Origin: Paralvinella palmiformis
Lineage: Eukaryota > Annelida > Polychaeta > Terebellida > Alvinellidae
DNA length: 64,000 nucleotides
Direction of reading: 5' to 3'
NCBI GenBank assembly: GCA_025642065.1
Contig: JAODUP010000330.1
Span: 617,501-681,500 of the forward strand
Each line of letters begins with the position of its first letter. Position 1 is the stretch's first letter. Shown one piece after another: positions 1 to 20,972 of the stretch. Made by a program: the position numbers and the translations under genes. The notes under the pieces were generated by a model. It saw only the letters and a program-made list of their open reading frames with translations, made no database searches and was not told the origin of the DNA.

Positions 1-674
1 AGACACGACTAGCTCCGACCAACGCCAGAAATCATGAAAACGGTCGAAAACCTACAATTAAAATTGCCGTCGAATTATAAAGCATTATATTTATTATTTA
101 TATACAGATTCTTAAGATTTCCTAAACATCATAAACATCATATTAATGCATATTATTATTATTATTATTATTATTATACAGTAGGCCCCAGTTATAACGC
201 AGATGTTGTGGTTCACAATCTGTGGATTGTGTTATAGGTGGGACCGCGAAGCGAGATCCGTGCACTCTCGGCGGTGACCGGTGGGCGAAAATAGGGAGTC
301 CATGTATTCACCTCGTTTTACACCATTTTCGAAAATCACACGTAGCTGTATATTTCATAAATTTTCATTATTTATTGACTTAAACATAAATATCAACAGC
401 CATGTTTGATTGGTGATATTCATCCGCAAGAAATAGTGCATGTTTTTCAGATGAAAGTAGCACGCATATGAACCAAACAAATGAACGTTCATAGGTGGAT
501 GTGCATAAATAAACGTCCGTGAAAATGTATTTGTTTGTGCATCCGCTTTTATAATGAAAACAATTTGTGATTTGCCATTTGGTTTGTGCATAGGAGTAGA
601 ATAACATTAAACATTGGTTCTTATCCTTGTCAGTTTTGAGAGCTAGTGTCTTGTCGCATGATGATTTATTTTTC

Positions 675-868
675 GGGGTCACTGCCAGAGTGTCCTTATT
701 TTTAATAATTCAGCGGAGATGCCAGCGCCATTTAACGTGGTCAGCCACCACCGATGTTGTCAGCCGAGAAATTAATCTCTGGAAAAGTTTCGACCTCTTT
801 GCTGGGATCGAAACTGTGATCCTTGGCATCAGGTGCTGGGTGCTTAACTGCTAGGCCACCGGAGATCG
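675..868 (-). repeat. SINE family A, 3' truncated copy
   Basis: Read on the minus strand it starts with the tRNA-like head (CCGGTGGCCTAGCAGTTAAG) and the core GAGATTAATTTCTCGGCTGA. It ends inside the core and lacks the TCCGTACTGCTC and CCTGGGGATTCTCCCC tail. The B box is eroded. Confidence 0.75.
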
Positions 869-1137
869 CGTCATGTCGCATCTTGTAGTAGACGCCTTTT
901 ATACACAAACATGATTCATAATTGCAATAAATAAAACATACCCAATAGCTGTGAATTAACAAAAAGAACTTATTTAGTGGGTGGATTCACAAAATAAATG
1001 AGGGTTGTGATTCCGAGTGGAGATACTGGGTGGCATCCATAGGGAATCTTTATTATTTACTTCCTAATAATAGGCCCCTAATGACATAATGCGAGAGTGA
1101 CTTATTTTATGGAAGGCACAAATCTTTGCATGTAATG

Positions 1138-1141
<4 letters not shown>

Positions 1142-1187
<46 letters not shown>
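1142..1187. repeat. TA microsatellite
   Basis: About 46 bp of perfect TA repeat. Confidence 0.95.
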
Positions 1188-1190
<3 letters not shown>

Positions 1191-2689
1191 TCTCTACGAT
1201 TGCTACGCATGCGCATTGTGTACAGAAGTGCCAAATATTATTAGGTACGAATATTTCAGAATGTCAAACTGGGTTAGGAGTATATGGTTCGTCTTGCCAT
1301 CACACCAACAGATTGTGTTATTAAGTAATATCTTCGCCACAATTTAAATTCAGATAAATCTTACAGTTAACATTTTACCATATTTATTATAATACTTATA
1401 GTCTGCAGGTATTAAATAATATACAACCCTCATAGCATTGTACACTGAAATAATTCAGTTTCTAGTCTCTAATTGTGCCGATGTGTCGTTAAGCAACATT
1501 CATCCATCCATCCATCCATCCTAGTCCATATTTTCAAAATACAATATTCAAGTTTATCATCGCATCATAATGTTTCCATTGTTTTGTGCATTAATTTCAA
1601 ACAATTATTCATAATTGACCATTATGATAAATATTCCCTCGATCCGTCACCCAATATCTACATTAGTACATGCTAATATATATTTTCACTCATTCAAATC
1701 ACAAAGGTTTAGTGTTAAACACCTTGGTTTTATTTGGATTTTTATACAACAACAAGCTTAAAGGAACAGCTTAACCTAAGCTAATATGACTTAACAGACC
1801 GATCAAGGCGAAATGCGTTGCATCGGTTACCAACAGCGGTCTCGGGTTAGAAATAGCTATGGCGCCCAGGGTTAATAGGGGGATGGCACCTTTTTAATAA
1901 CTATAAATACTGGAAATCTTTCAACAAATTATTTCATATTACACGGAGACTGAGACTAGTATTTCAGCTGAACGATTCTGTCTTTCCAAAGGATTTAACA
2001 CAATACTTATCAGGATATCTGATTGAGCAGACCGATCTTTCCGGATGAATGACACAGCTAAGCATTCATTATTCATGTTGACTCGTAGGGGATTTTTTAA
2101 GGATAGGTTTCAATTGATTAAATAAATTATTTTAAAATTGACTGTAAATTTATTTTAATGAAGATTTTTTAATATTTAATGTAAATGTAATGGGAAATTT
2201 GCAAGTTTTGCAAATATTATTTTTACTTGTACCTGGGAACCAATCATATATGTATCACCTGTATATTATTAAATAAAAAATGTTATTACATTAGAGCATT
2301 AACACCCTTGACATTTACATGTAGTAAACATTGCACCAATGGCTGATTGAGAAAATAAAATAGTTCATTTTCAATACAAGATATCATGTATAAATACCAA
2401 TGTTACAGTAATAGGAATAACCCATTGAATTATAATCTATGTGATCATTGATTTTATCCATTCACATCGTCATATCAGATGGCAAAGGTTCTACAAAAGT
2501 TAGTTTGAACTAGACACGCCGGACAATGACAGTCATGGAAACCGCTCTGGACGTTACTTAGTTTAGTGGCATATATCTATTGGATGAAGTTTATGTCATT
2601 CCTAGTAAATGCAAAATTATGATCACATACCCTTAATAGACTATAAATAAAATTTCTCTTCTTTCCCGAGACCGTAGTGTGAAATTCAG

Positions 2690-3335
2690 CCGGAAGGTGG
2701 CGCCAGGGGAAATTGAATCGGTATAACAATAACCCCAAATCCCGCAATAATAATCATGAACTCTATCTTATATCATAGATATAAGGAAATAAGCCTAATT
2801 GCTGGAAGGTAGCCATTACGGCTTCCTCGAATGCTAGATGGTATGGCGGGAAGGAAAAAGGTCACGTGTTCTGACGTCAGATGGGACAAGGATTATGTCG
2901 CCATCTGGATCCCGATCAAGTCAGGTCAGAGATCCTATGGCTCAGCCATCCTCGTGACCTTACCTGCCCTCATGCTCAACCTAACTACTATTAGCTGACG
3001 CCATCGTCGGTTCATTAACATAAATCTGACAGCTCGGTAGAACCTTCTTGTTAGAGGATTATAATTCTTGAGGAACTTCACATATCGTCTCCTTTATCCA
3101 TTTCAGTAACATATGAGGCTGATTTGAGGAAATGTATACTTTTATCTTCCGAAAATACACGTTTGACTGACCCCTGTTTACATTGTTATAGCCGTGTAAT
3201 ACAAACGGCTTGTGGTAAGGTCTGGCTTCAAAATGGCGGCGCGTACAGATCATTAATAGTCGATTAATCAGCACTTTGAACTTGATTATTTAATATATGG
3301 TTGATTGTGTTCACATTTTGACATCATTTATACTT
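2690..3335 (-). mobile_element. Family T copy, inverted and diverged
   Basis: The reverse complement aligns with 8080-8640 from end to end, sharing CATATATTAAATAATC.AGTTCAA, GCCGCCATTTTGAAGC and TATTTCC.TATATCTAT. Terminal inverted repeats are eroded. A SINE head starts about 30 bp beyond its right edge. Confidence 0.75.
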
Positions 3336-3361
3336 TGTGGGAACATATTTGTATTACTCGA

Positions 3362-3580
3362 GACGTAATGGCGCAGTTAGTTAGAGCGTAAGTAGGACTC
3401 GTAGCCAAAAGGTCCCGGGTTCGAAGCTTCGGGAGCTGCAATGGTCTTGTATTGGCGACTGGATGTGTAATGGATTGAAGCAGATCTGAGTCAGGAATAA
3501 TAATATAAGTAAAATACCCCATAACAACACAGCATGTGGTGCTATATAAATCATACATTATTATTATTATTATTATTATA
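3362..3580 (+). repeat. SINE family C with tRNA head and ATT tail
   Basis: Head ATGGCGCAGTTAGTTAGAGC (A box) and CCGGGTTCGAA (B box), then TCTGAGTCAGGAATAATAAT and GTGGTGCTATATAAATCATA, ending in (ATT)n. Confidence 0.75.
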
Positions 3581-4666
3581 CTAATTTGAAATGAATGAGA
3601 ACTGTCTCTTTAAAAGCCGAACTATGCCGGGACTATAAAGCTTGCTCCCGCGGAGGGATATTCTTTTGTCAGATTGTTATGCGAACTCACAGACAGCCAT
3701 ACACACCTACCCACACACACACGGACGCGCGCGCGCGCGTATATGTATGTGTTCAATAAAAAGAAACTTTAACGAGAGCTATAACTGAAATAACGCATGG
3801 TAACACCACAGGCAAAGGTAACACCAGTGTGTGTGTGTGTGTGTGTGTGTGAGTGAGTGTGCGTACATGCGTGCGTCCGTGTGCATTTTATGGTACACAT
3901 TATAAAGGCGTGAACTCATTTCGTGGTGTTTTATATATATATATTATACGGATGATACCTACATCACAGCTCCCTCACCTTCAGCTCTCCATGAACTGCA
4001 TGCTTGATATATGTGCTGACTTTGCTGTTTTCATTTTTTTTTCAGTTTTTAACGAAAAAGCAAACTCCACAAAATGTATGTGTTTCAAACCCAATTCACC
4101 AAATGGTTTAATATTTGTACATACTCTCTACCTTAATAAGGTACCTCTGACTTTTTGGACAAATAACAATTAAGTATTTATATGTGTAATTATACATGGA
4201 AAACATAAGGACGATGATGACAAATCATGAGACAGTATATAAATATGTTAAATCACTTTATTCTAGAGGAAGTATGCTCATCAGTCGCTTCAAAACAGTA
4301 AAATTATTTAGCTCATTCCTTTGCAATGACTATGGCTGTCATTTGTGGTCAAAATATAAACAATATTCATATAGGTGTGTTGTAGTGGCCTTTAATAATG
4401 AAATTAGGCAGAAAATGATATATGTTTGTAATTTATGTCTATAATAATATTGTTTCATTTGGGGTTCTGATTCGCAAAAGTGTTTCTAGTTTTGTTTCTA
4501 GTTTTAAAACATTATAAAGGCGCTACAACAATTTGCTAGTACAATATATAATATATGTATTGTTTCTAGTATGTTTTATTATCATTCTAGCTCTTGTGCT
4601 AGATAGACGAAGCTAGATACTTAATTAATTTATCTTTTTTTGAAATGTGTATTATCCACCTCACTC

Positions 4667-4667
<1 letters not shown>

Positions 4668-4720
<53 letters not shown>

Positions 4721-4733
4721 TTTTATATATATA

Positions 4734-4768
<35 letters not shown>
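4668..4768. repeat. Compound CA/TA microsatellite
   Basis: A CA run followed by several TA runs separated by short T-rich breaks. Confidence 0.95.
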
Positions 4769-6021
4769 TGTGTGCGACATTAATGCTCCTTCGGTTGGAT
4801 GTCAAGGAGTCACTGACTCGATCACTATCTCAGTCATTAATTTTTCGTGCGAGATTTGTTATAATTTATATTCGTTTGCTGAGAATAGAAAATAATATGA
4901 AAACATTATATTTTACACCTCCTTATATACATTTTGATGTAACCTTGTCATCAGGTTAATTGCAATTTAATGAGATTATTTTATTTTATTTGATTAATAT
5001 AATTATGTGCATTTCTTTTCTCATTAAAAATTCACTGGTGAGCAAGTGTCCACTTTTTCATTTGCTTGGTGAGCAACTGTCCGGTGAGCAACTGTCCTAC
5101 ACCCGATCTAGACTGCTTCAAATTTGGTTATGGCTAGTGAATAACGGTGTGCTTTGAAATGTGGTTTCCTCCGAATGGCCTAGAAAATAAGCAAAAATTA
5201 ACTTTCCTGGCAGACCAAAATTCGTCTTTTTTTTGCTGTCACCAATATGTTCAAAACGACGTAATCAGTATACAGTATGCAGATTAGACTTTAAAACGAA
5301 GGTAAATGTGTTATGCCTACACACCATGCAGATGTCTAAAATCCGCCCGCGGGAATTTCAGCGTTTTTTCTATTTCAATTACTGTCGTGTTTTTCGGGTA
5401 TACGTCTTCGTTAAAAATGTGGAAATTTGTAAAAGGAGTGAAGGAGCCTATAGTGTACAGAAATTTAAATAATACATAAATTTGTTGTGAGGGTAGAAGC
5501 GTCGCAATAAGTTTTGTATTTCATGGATCAGTTTGAGCTGGCGGCAATCTGGATACATGAATGTTCAGTGAATGTAAACGGAGAGTGATGACGTCACAAA
5601 CAACTTATGAATGACATTATTTCACTGGACAAAGGCAGGTCGGAGTTTATTAAGAGACAAAGGATAGTACCGAATATTCATGATGATTCCATATAAGGTT
5701 ATTGAATGCTGCCAGAAGACAAACTCCGCGCACACGCAGTTTTATTAAACCATTATCAGTTACAATTATGACATTTAAAAGGTTTTTACATTTTTAAATC
5801 AATGAATTTCATACAAAGAAAACAATTGAATATGTTGAAACTATGGGATAAATCTGAAAAGGATATAGACAACCAATTTAAGAATTACTTTTACATGTAT
5901 ATTGGTGCATTGTAAACAAGTCCGCGTAATTAACTCAGTGATCAACTCATAATGAAATATGAGGTATAAAATATGTAACTTTTGCACTGACTCAGTCAGC
6001 ACAGTCAGTCTAGTAGAGTGT

Positions 6022-6262
6022 AGGTCAAAAGCCCTCTAGATTAAAAGCCCTCACCTCTTATTTTGAAATAGGTAAAAGCCCTCACTTTCAGTTTAATACC
6101 CTAAACCCTAACCCTATGTGTACTTTTTATATGCCACTATTAAAAATATTACTCAAATATTTCTACGAAAATAACATATTATCCAAGTATATATGAGGGC
6201 TTTTGACCTACTAAAAATGTAAGGGCGTTTGACCTAGAGGGCTTTTGACCGAAACCCGGTCC
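6022..6262. repeat. Short fold-back element with GTCAAAAGCCCTC arms
   Basis: GTAGGTCAAAAGCCCTCTAG near the left edge is mirrored by CTAGAGGGCTTTTGACC at the right edge. A second inverted pair (AAAAGCCCTCA and TGAGGGCTTTTGACCTAC) lies just inside. The centre includes CCCTAAACCCTAACCCT. About 240 bp and non-coding. Confidence 0.7.
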
Positions 6263-6289
6263 AGTAACGCTATACGTTAGTTTCACACA

Positions 6290-6326
<37 letters not shown>

Positions 6327-7088
6327 GAGTTTTATATTCTGAAATAGCTAAATTAATCGAATTTAATAAGTCGAAATCAATCCAATATCTGGTCAACAAC
6401 ACAAGTCAAAAGCAAGTTCAAATGATTAATGATGGATACAGCTAACCCCCCCCCCACTAAAAACAATATGTTCCCAGTTCGTATTGGAATAACAACAGTC
6501 TTGAACAGAGCCATATTTTGAAAACTTATTAAAAGCAAATTGAACGTGCCGGCGTTCCACTGTTTGGGCGAGATGGTATTGTGTGTGCGTGTGTATGTGT
6601 CACGATGTGATACCTAGTTGATAGTTTATCACAAACAACCTAACCACTACATTAGAGTGAATGACGTAGATAAAGACCTGCTTATTTTGTGCAAAATAAT
6701 AACTGTATATATTTAGAAACTGGGAAACACGACACATTGGCGTCATTCGTTACAACGAGGCTGCTAGGAAACGTGGCAACTGGTTGATCTAATAAACGTT
6801 TACCTACGTTATTAATGATATTTTAGCAACCGTTTGTTTTGTATCTGACGGACTGTCTACGTGCTAAATTACTAGAGAGTTTACTCATAAACGAAGATTA
6901 CGTAACACAACAATACTGCAGTGTGTAACTTTAATATTATTCGCAAACTCGTACTTTAATTAAGAGTGTAGAGGGGTGGATCGCAATAAAAAGAACAGCC
7001 AGAAGCGAGCACGATCTACTTCCGGTTGTCGAGTTTGTTTTAGTTGTACGTGGCTTGGTTGTGGATAATATCGACAGATTGCAGCAAA

Positions 7089-15277
<8,189 letters not shown>

Positions 15278-15835
15278 ACATTCGTAACAAATTTAATTCT
15301 GTTTATTATGTGTACATATATACCAGCTACAGTTATTAGGCGATGGGGAATGTTGTTCGTGAGGTGATGCATGCCGCATCCCTTGGGGAGTCGTTGTTAA
15401 CGTATCTATGTTGATCATATTGTGAATGATGTTACTTGTGTGTCTGTGTATAAGGTAACTGTGTCGAGCTGTCCACCACAGTGACCCGATTTAGCTCCCG
15501 ACTATTTACACTCGTGTGTTTAGTTATAGGTTAAATATTGCACTTGTTTTGTCGTTTGTTTCATTGAGTTTTTCCAACACAGTGTCTTGATCTTCGGTTA
15601 GATTCGTTATCCTGTTGTGTGTTCATTATAAGATCATGTTAAATGGTAATTTGTTCAGCCGACTTTCTGTTCGATTTTTGTTGAGTTATGTTAAGTGATG
15701 CATTTGTAATTTGTGTTTAATCCATTTGAAACGTATAAGACTTCGGGAAAAGATGATGTTCTGCAACTTGTGTTATAGATAACGAGCTCGGCGTGTTTGT
15801 TTTGGGTCTTTTACTTTGTTGCGTCAAATTTCTAA

Positions 15836-15841
15836 AATAAA
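15836..15841 (+). promoter_or_regulatory. AATAAA, candidate proximal polyadenylation signal of SURF4
   Basis: Exact AATAAA hexamer about 560 bp after the SURF4 stop, in the sense orientation. Use is not shown by sequence alone. Confidence 0.4.
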
Positions 15842-17184
15842 TTCAATCATAAATCGTGATTGTTAATGTCAGTACGTTGGTATAATGGTTTGCATCTACG
15901 TTAATGGTAAGCCATCTGTTCTGTATTATGGCAGCATTCCAATGGATGGAGCTACCAACTTTCTTCGTTTAATCATTGAATTGTGGTGATGTTTTCATGT
16001 GTCAGTGCTCTAATATATAGGATTTCTGTTTAATGTATCACTCGTGGCGAGAAGCAACTGTATTCTGCTTGTTTTTGAGTGGTACCAGTGAATGCATCAC
16101 TTCATGGTTAGACCATAGAATGCCCTAAACATTAAACTAAGGCAGTAGTTTCAGTAGGTTTTTAGGTGGGAGTGATGTGTTCCACGAGTCTTCTGCTCTC
16201 GTTGAGATGGATTATGTAGACGTAGCTAGAGATAGTAAGTATCAAACAAAGAGATTCGCTCAAACATCAGTCGCACAGCACTGGACTGTGCATAGAACTG
16301 GATACGCATAGAAACGCATACCTTTAACAGCATCTCCCAACAGGTCATTGGTGCTTTGCATGAATGTGATTAAAGTTAACAGAGCATTGTGTCTCTGTTT
16401 TAACTAGTTTTGCACAATTCATTAATTCCAATTAGCCATGTTGTGGGTGTATTGGTGACAATTTAGTGTTTGTAATTGTGTTTCTTAAAAAAAAAATATC
16501 CAATGTAGTCATTTTGTGTTATCCTTGTTAATATGTCTGCATCTATTTCCACTGTTATCAGTTTAAGTGGGGGAAGGGGGGAATTTGAAAGTGGAGAACA
16601 TGCTTGTGTTGTAACACTGTGTTTTGACTGTTATACTCATTGGAAAGAGCTGATTATTAATGAACATTTGTGTGGCACCTGATGTGGTAAACTCTTTCTG
16701 GTGCTGGTAACCAAGTGCATAATTATTGTACTTAGCAGTAGTATGTGTGTGTGTGTGTGTTTGTCTCTGTGTGTGTGTGTGTAATCAGATGGTCCTCTGT
16801 TGTCAACCTTTGCATTAGAAGGTGTACAGCTGATTTTGTAAGCGTTCGTTCAGCTCATTAGCTACATCAAAACAATTTGTGTTTCAGTGTTTTGCTATCA
16901 CACACACACAGACATTATCCATTTCTTATATCAAAAACCTGTCTTATAACACCTCTTGTGTAACAGTATGTTACTGTAATCAAAAATTATAGTTGCAGCT
17001 CAGAAAATTCGTTCGATTGTTTAGAGCTTGGCCGACTGTTTGTAACATTTGTGGTCCTTGAATTGTATATGTGTCCGTAATTAGTAAAATCATTTTATCA
17101 CTGATTGTTCTGTATTTGCTTTTTTCTCGTATTTGTTTATTTCTCATATTTCTGCGTCCTTTGTCGCTGTCCTGTATATTTCAC

Positions 17185-17190
17185 AATAAA
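17185..17190 (+). promoter_or_regulatory. AATAAA, candidate distal polyadenylation signal of SURF4
   Basis: Exact AATAAA about 1.9 kb after the SURF4 stop, preceded by T-rich UTR-like sequence. It is the last one before repeat-like sequence resumes. Confidence 0.4.
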
Positions 17191-17618
17191 TGCACCATGA
17201 AAGACGCAAGCTTTCATTCGCTATGAATTGACAAAATGTAGGTAATGATACTCACGTTAATTTTGCCAACAGTAACACGCATATCATTTCTAAATGCGAG
17301 CTCTGGTTTTATTCAGATCGGATGCTTTGTTTATTGTTACTTAAGTACAAAATCTATTGCTGTAATGATATTGATGCTGATTATGTTATAAACTATTAAT
17401 TGTACAGTTCTGTGCAGAATGGATGGAAATTACCGAAAGTTGCAAACAATGATGAGGAAAGTTATTTTGTTACATTTGTCAGGGTTTTTAGTCAATAATA
17501 ACACTCTGGACATTGCTATGTATACTATTTCATTTTCCTTACACTGAATAGGACAACCGACTTGATACATGGTTTAAAACTGACCCACTACGTATTCCAG
17601 CGTGTCACGGGGGGGGGG

Positions 17619-17692
17619 ATTCCGATAGCTCAGTGCGGTTAGAGCCATGCAATGCAAAACTGTAGGTTCTGGTTACGAATCCCACTCATTCG
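17619..17692 (+). repeat. Isolated tRNA-like SINE head
   Basis: TTCCGATAGCTCAGTGCGGT then TAGAGCC is A-box-like, and GGTTACGAATCCC is B-box-like at suitable spacing. No closed cloverleaf is evident and similarity to the family T fragment follows, so I call a SINE head rather than a tRNA gene. Confidence 0.45.
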
Positions 17693-17704
17693 TTTATGAG
17701 TTGT

Positions 17705-17880
17705 TTCTGAAATATCGTAAATTATGTTAAAATGTGAAAACGATCACCCACATATTAAATCATTCAGTTCAAAGTGCTGATTAATCGACTTCGAATGGCC
17801 TGTGCTTGCAGCCATTTTGAAGCTGGACACAGACTGGAAGCTCCTGAATGCTGACGTCACATGCATCCGGGAATATACTT
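17705..17880 (+). mobile_element. Family T copy, 5' half only
   Basis: Shares AAAATGTG.AAACGATCACCCA, AGTTCAAAGTGCTGATTAAT and GCCATTTTGAAGCTGGACA with the copy at 8027, then similarity stops. It lies between SURF4 and DHX35. Confidence 0.7.
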
Positions 17881-18455
17881 GATTTTAATACTACTCCTGG
17901 AATAGTACTTGTTTTTCAATACACCCCACATTATGAAAACTCCGGCTTATCAAGCTTGGAGCTTACATCAAACAAATAGCATGTATAGCTGTCAAAACAA
18001 GTGATTGCGCGGCGCAGGTATTCCAAACAGGATGTCTCTCTTTCTCTGTATGGAAAATACCGGGATAGTGTTGGTGGCCACGAAAGAGCAGCAAGAACTA
18101 TGGACGTGTCCTTCCATTCCTGATGTAATGTTTTGCCTATATTTTTATTGCATCAATATCATCATGATCATGCACATACAAAACATATCTGCGGTGATGT
18201 AAGGTCACGTTGTGGGGGGTTTTTTGTGGTCAATTTCCAAAATCCTCAACAAGATAGGCCTATAGTGACTAAGACGTCAAAATGATTGAGTCGTTGACCT
18301 AATTTTTTTTTAAATATTTAGGTCAAAACAAATGACACGGCGTTTGGTGTGCTACCATCTAGTATATCAAATTACTACCTCCATGATTAACATCACCGCA
18401 AGTTACAGGCTACTACATGAATGGGGATTTTTCAAAACTATTCACATGTACCCGA

Positions 18456-18650
18456 CAGGACGCGATGGCTATGAGATTGAGTAACGCTTTGCGCCCATAA
18501 TGGCAGAATGCATTGTATGCTCCCTTGGGGGTTGAGATATGTGCTGGGCGGAAACGGGTCTGAGTCGGGGATAATAATATTGTAAAGCGCCTTAGAGCAG
18601 CTTCTAGCTGAATAGGGCGCTATATAAATGTCACATGTTATTATTATTAT
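18456..18650 (+). repeat. SINE family C copy, diverged head
   Basis: Shares GTCTGAGTCGGGGATAATAA and GGGCGCTATATAAATGTCAC with 3362-3580, and an ATT-rich tail. The tRNA-like head is barely recognisable. Confidence 0.6.
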
Positions 18651-20760
18651 GCAAGTATGCGCGGGCGCAGATATACACACGCGCTCGAGCAAACTATGCT
18701 TAAGTTATACTATAGTTATAGACACGCAAGGGTTTACCGCGGATAAAACCAAGAGTTAGCAGACTTAAAGATTAAACATATTTACGTAATATTATCTGAG
18801 GATCAACTGTCACTTTAATGACCATTCTGCAATAGCAACCGGGAAAATTTAATTTGAGTGATCGCCAGCAAATAATTTGGCGAGAATTCGAACATTTCTC
18901 GGGAACGTTTATTGCGTGATTACAATTTTTGGCGGCATCGATTAAGCTTGTGACCCATACATACACTCGAATATCGTCTAACAATCGTTGCAATAGATTT
19001 TTTAATTATAAAATTAAGACCCTTCAAATTACGGGGGCACAGCTTTTCAACAGCCTTCAAGTAAATATCCGTGGCAAGACAGGATGCTCCGTGATCAGTT
19101 TCAAGCGCAAATCTGATAAATACCTTCAAAACATCCCAGATAAACCCAAAATATCAGGCTACACAATCGAAACGAACACAAACTCCATTACACCTACGAT
19201 GAGTTCACCGACTTGGCCGGAAAGATGATACTCTCTAACTAACTAACACATATTGTGTGACTCGAGGGTTAGAAATTGGATAATTAAAATTTTAGTATTT
19301 CTTGTCGTCAATTCATTTACAGATAGCTAATCTTTTACTTGCCTAACTAGATACAAATATTAAATAACAGTTCAGGGAAAGGCATCATACGTACTCCTGG
19401 TATCATGGTGAACTCGTTCGAATTTTATAATCCGACGTAATATGCACTATCATGTACATTATCTAATAAAGCAGAATACCGGATCTTCCGTCAGATACGC
19501 AAACATCCGACTGACTAGATTGTTTCCATTGTTTGTGATGGAAGCAGTACATCCGACTTGGGTAATATTATTATTGAAGATTAAATCTAAATCTAACATA
19601 GCCCGGAGATGACAATAAACCTATATATCTCAATATGCGGGTAATATTTGAGTATACGAATTCCATAAATCGAGATTGATTCTTTCAGATTCAGAAGGAT
19701 GTTATCAATGACAGATAACTTATTTATCACATTGTTGTTGTTTTTTCGTATATTATCTCTGGGAAGTTTCCATAGCCAAACTGGTAATGTGGTTAGCCAT
19801 AGTCTTCTGGAATAAGGGTTCAAGTGGGTAGTCGGTGATTTATCAATCTGTCATCGTGATATCTGGGTCATGGTTGACCAAAGAAAGAGTGGCAGACAAG
19901 GCACAGAAAGTGAAATGTCCTCGGTTCGGAATCGCCAACTAGATTATAATTATAGTCTGTCACGTCTTCACTGGTCGATTATGCGCCTAAAAACATCCGA
20001 GAATGTTTCATCACAGAGGTCCATAGACTATTAAATTAGCAAGACTAATATTAAATGTAAACCCTTAGAGCAGAGGCTTGGATACGGTGGAAATAATTAT
20101 CCAAATTGTCGAGGTGTTTTGGATAACTGCACATGCATAAAGATCAAAATATTGGTCAGTGTGGGAGCCCCTATTGGTGTGGTAGAAATACATTTTCAGC
20201 TCGAAATTGTCGTCAGGGGTGCCCGTCTTCATCGACCCTCCCTCATTACTCCGCCACTGCACACACACACACATATATAACCCACGTTGGTGTTTAATAC
20301 ATTCCAAAACGATCTAACTTAGAACCACCATAACAGACATATTTATCTTTATAACAATGTGTGTATTAGTTATTGCGGAGTCGACCTCACTTAATGAAAA
20401 CATCTTGCTATAATTAGTAATTTATCACAAATCACACACCCGACCGAGATTAAATCATTATTAACCAAGATATTTATTGTACCCAATGCACCCAGTAAAT
20501 GACAAGACTTCTGAAGCCTGGCCGATTCCATCGAACTTCTCTTAAGATGTACCGAAATAATCTTAGCACCAAAGAGATGAGCTTGGGGTCGTTGAAAACC
20601 GGACAAATTCTCTAGATGTGTCCTTTAAGGCGAGTACAAAACTTTCTAGTTGCCACCTAAACACATTTACAGAAAATTATTGTCTTGATGCGACCCACAT
20701 AAGGCTCACGGATAGGGTGATCAGTAAATAGAATAACAACAACAAAAAGACTATACAAGT

Positions 20761-20766
20761 TTTATT
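20761..20766 (-). promoter_or_regulatory. Candidate DHX35 polyadenylation signal (AATAAA on minus strand)
   Basis: TTTATT on the plus strand is AATAAA in the sense of DHX35, about 200 bp after its stop codon. Another AATAAA overlaps the stop region at 20972-20977 and is too close to be the likely site. Confidence 0.4.
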
Positions 20767-20972
20767 GTTGATACTGTATTGCAGTTGCTTGCAGTCAGTG
20801 AGCTATGCTGTGTTTCACTTTGCTTAAATGATAATGTTCGTGAATATGTGCATATTTCCATAAGTGAGAATGGATGTCGTGCAGATATGGAGCATGACAG
20901 CACAATGGCAAAAATAACATTTGTAACAAGTCATCTCTCTCTCTCTCTCTGTGTGTGTGTTCTCTGTAATAT

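Larger units (their letters stand above)
1..7088. other. Intergenic region upstream of SURF4
   Basis: I see no convincing gene. It holds the SINE A, family T, SINE C and fold-back entries, microsatellites, and a GGTGAGCAACTGTCC motif repeated three times near 5037-5099. The SURF4 promoter and 5' UTR should lie in the last few hundred bases, but no core element can be fixed. The rest is AT-rich with nothing recognisable. Confidence 0.6.
15278..17200 (+). other. SURF4: Probable SURF4 3' UTR
   Basis: No coding signal is seen here. Composition is T-rich, as in a long 3' UTR. AATAAA hexamers lie at 15836-15841 and 17185-17190, so short and long isoforms are possible. The interval also holds a TG repeat near 16741-16783. 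The extent is inferred from the polyadenylation signals only. Confidence 0.5.
17201..20760. other. Spacer between convergent SURF4 and DHX35
   Basis: Contains the tRNA-like head, a family T fragment and a SINE C copy. The rest shows only short random reading frames and no RNA gene that I can support. Confidence 0.55.

Noticed and set aside
3362..3440. tRNA gene
   Set aside because: A and B boxes are present, but no closed cloverleaf is evident and a SINE body and ATT tail follow.
4599..4959. Frames made of repeated Tyr-Ile, Thr-His or Cys-Val
   Set aside because: Translations of the CA/TA microsatellite only.
6095..6116. CCCTAAACCCTAACCCT as interstitial telomere
   Set aside because: Only two to three units inside a fold-back element; too short to call a telomeric tract.
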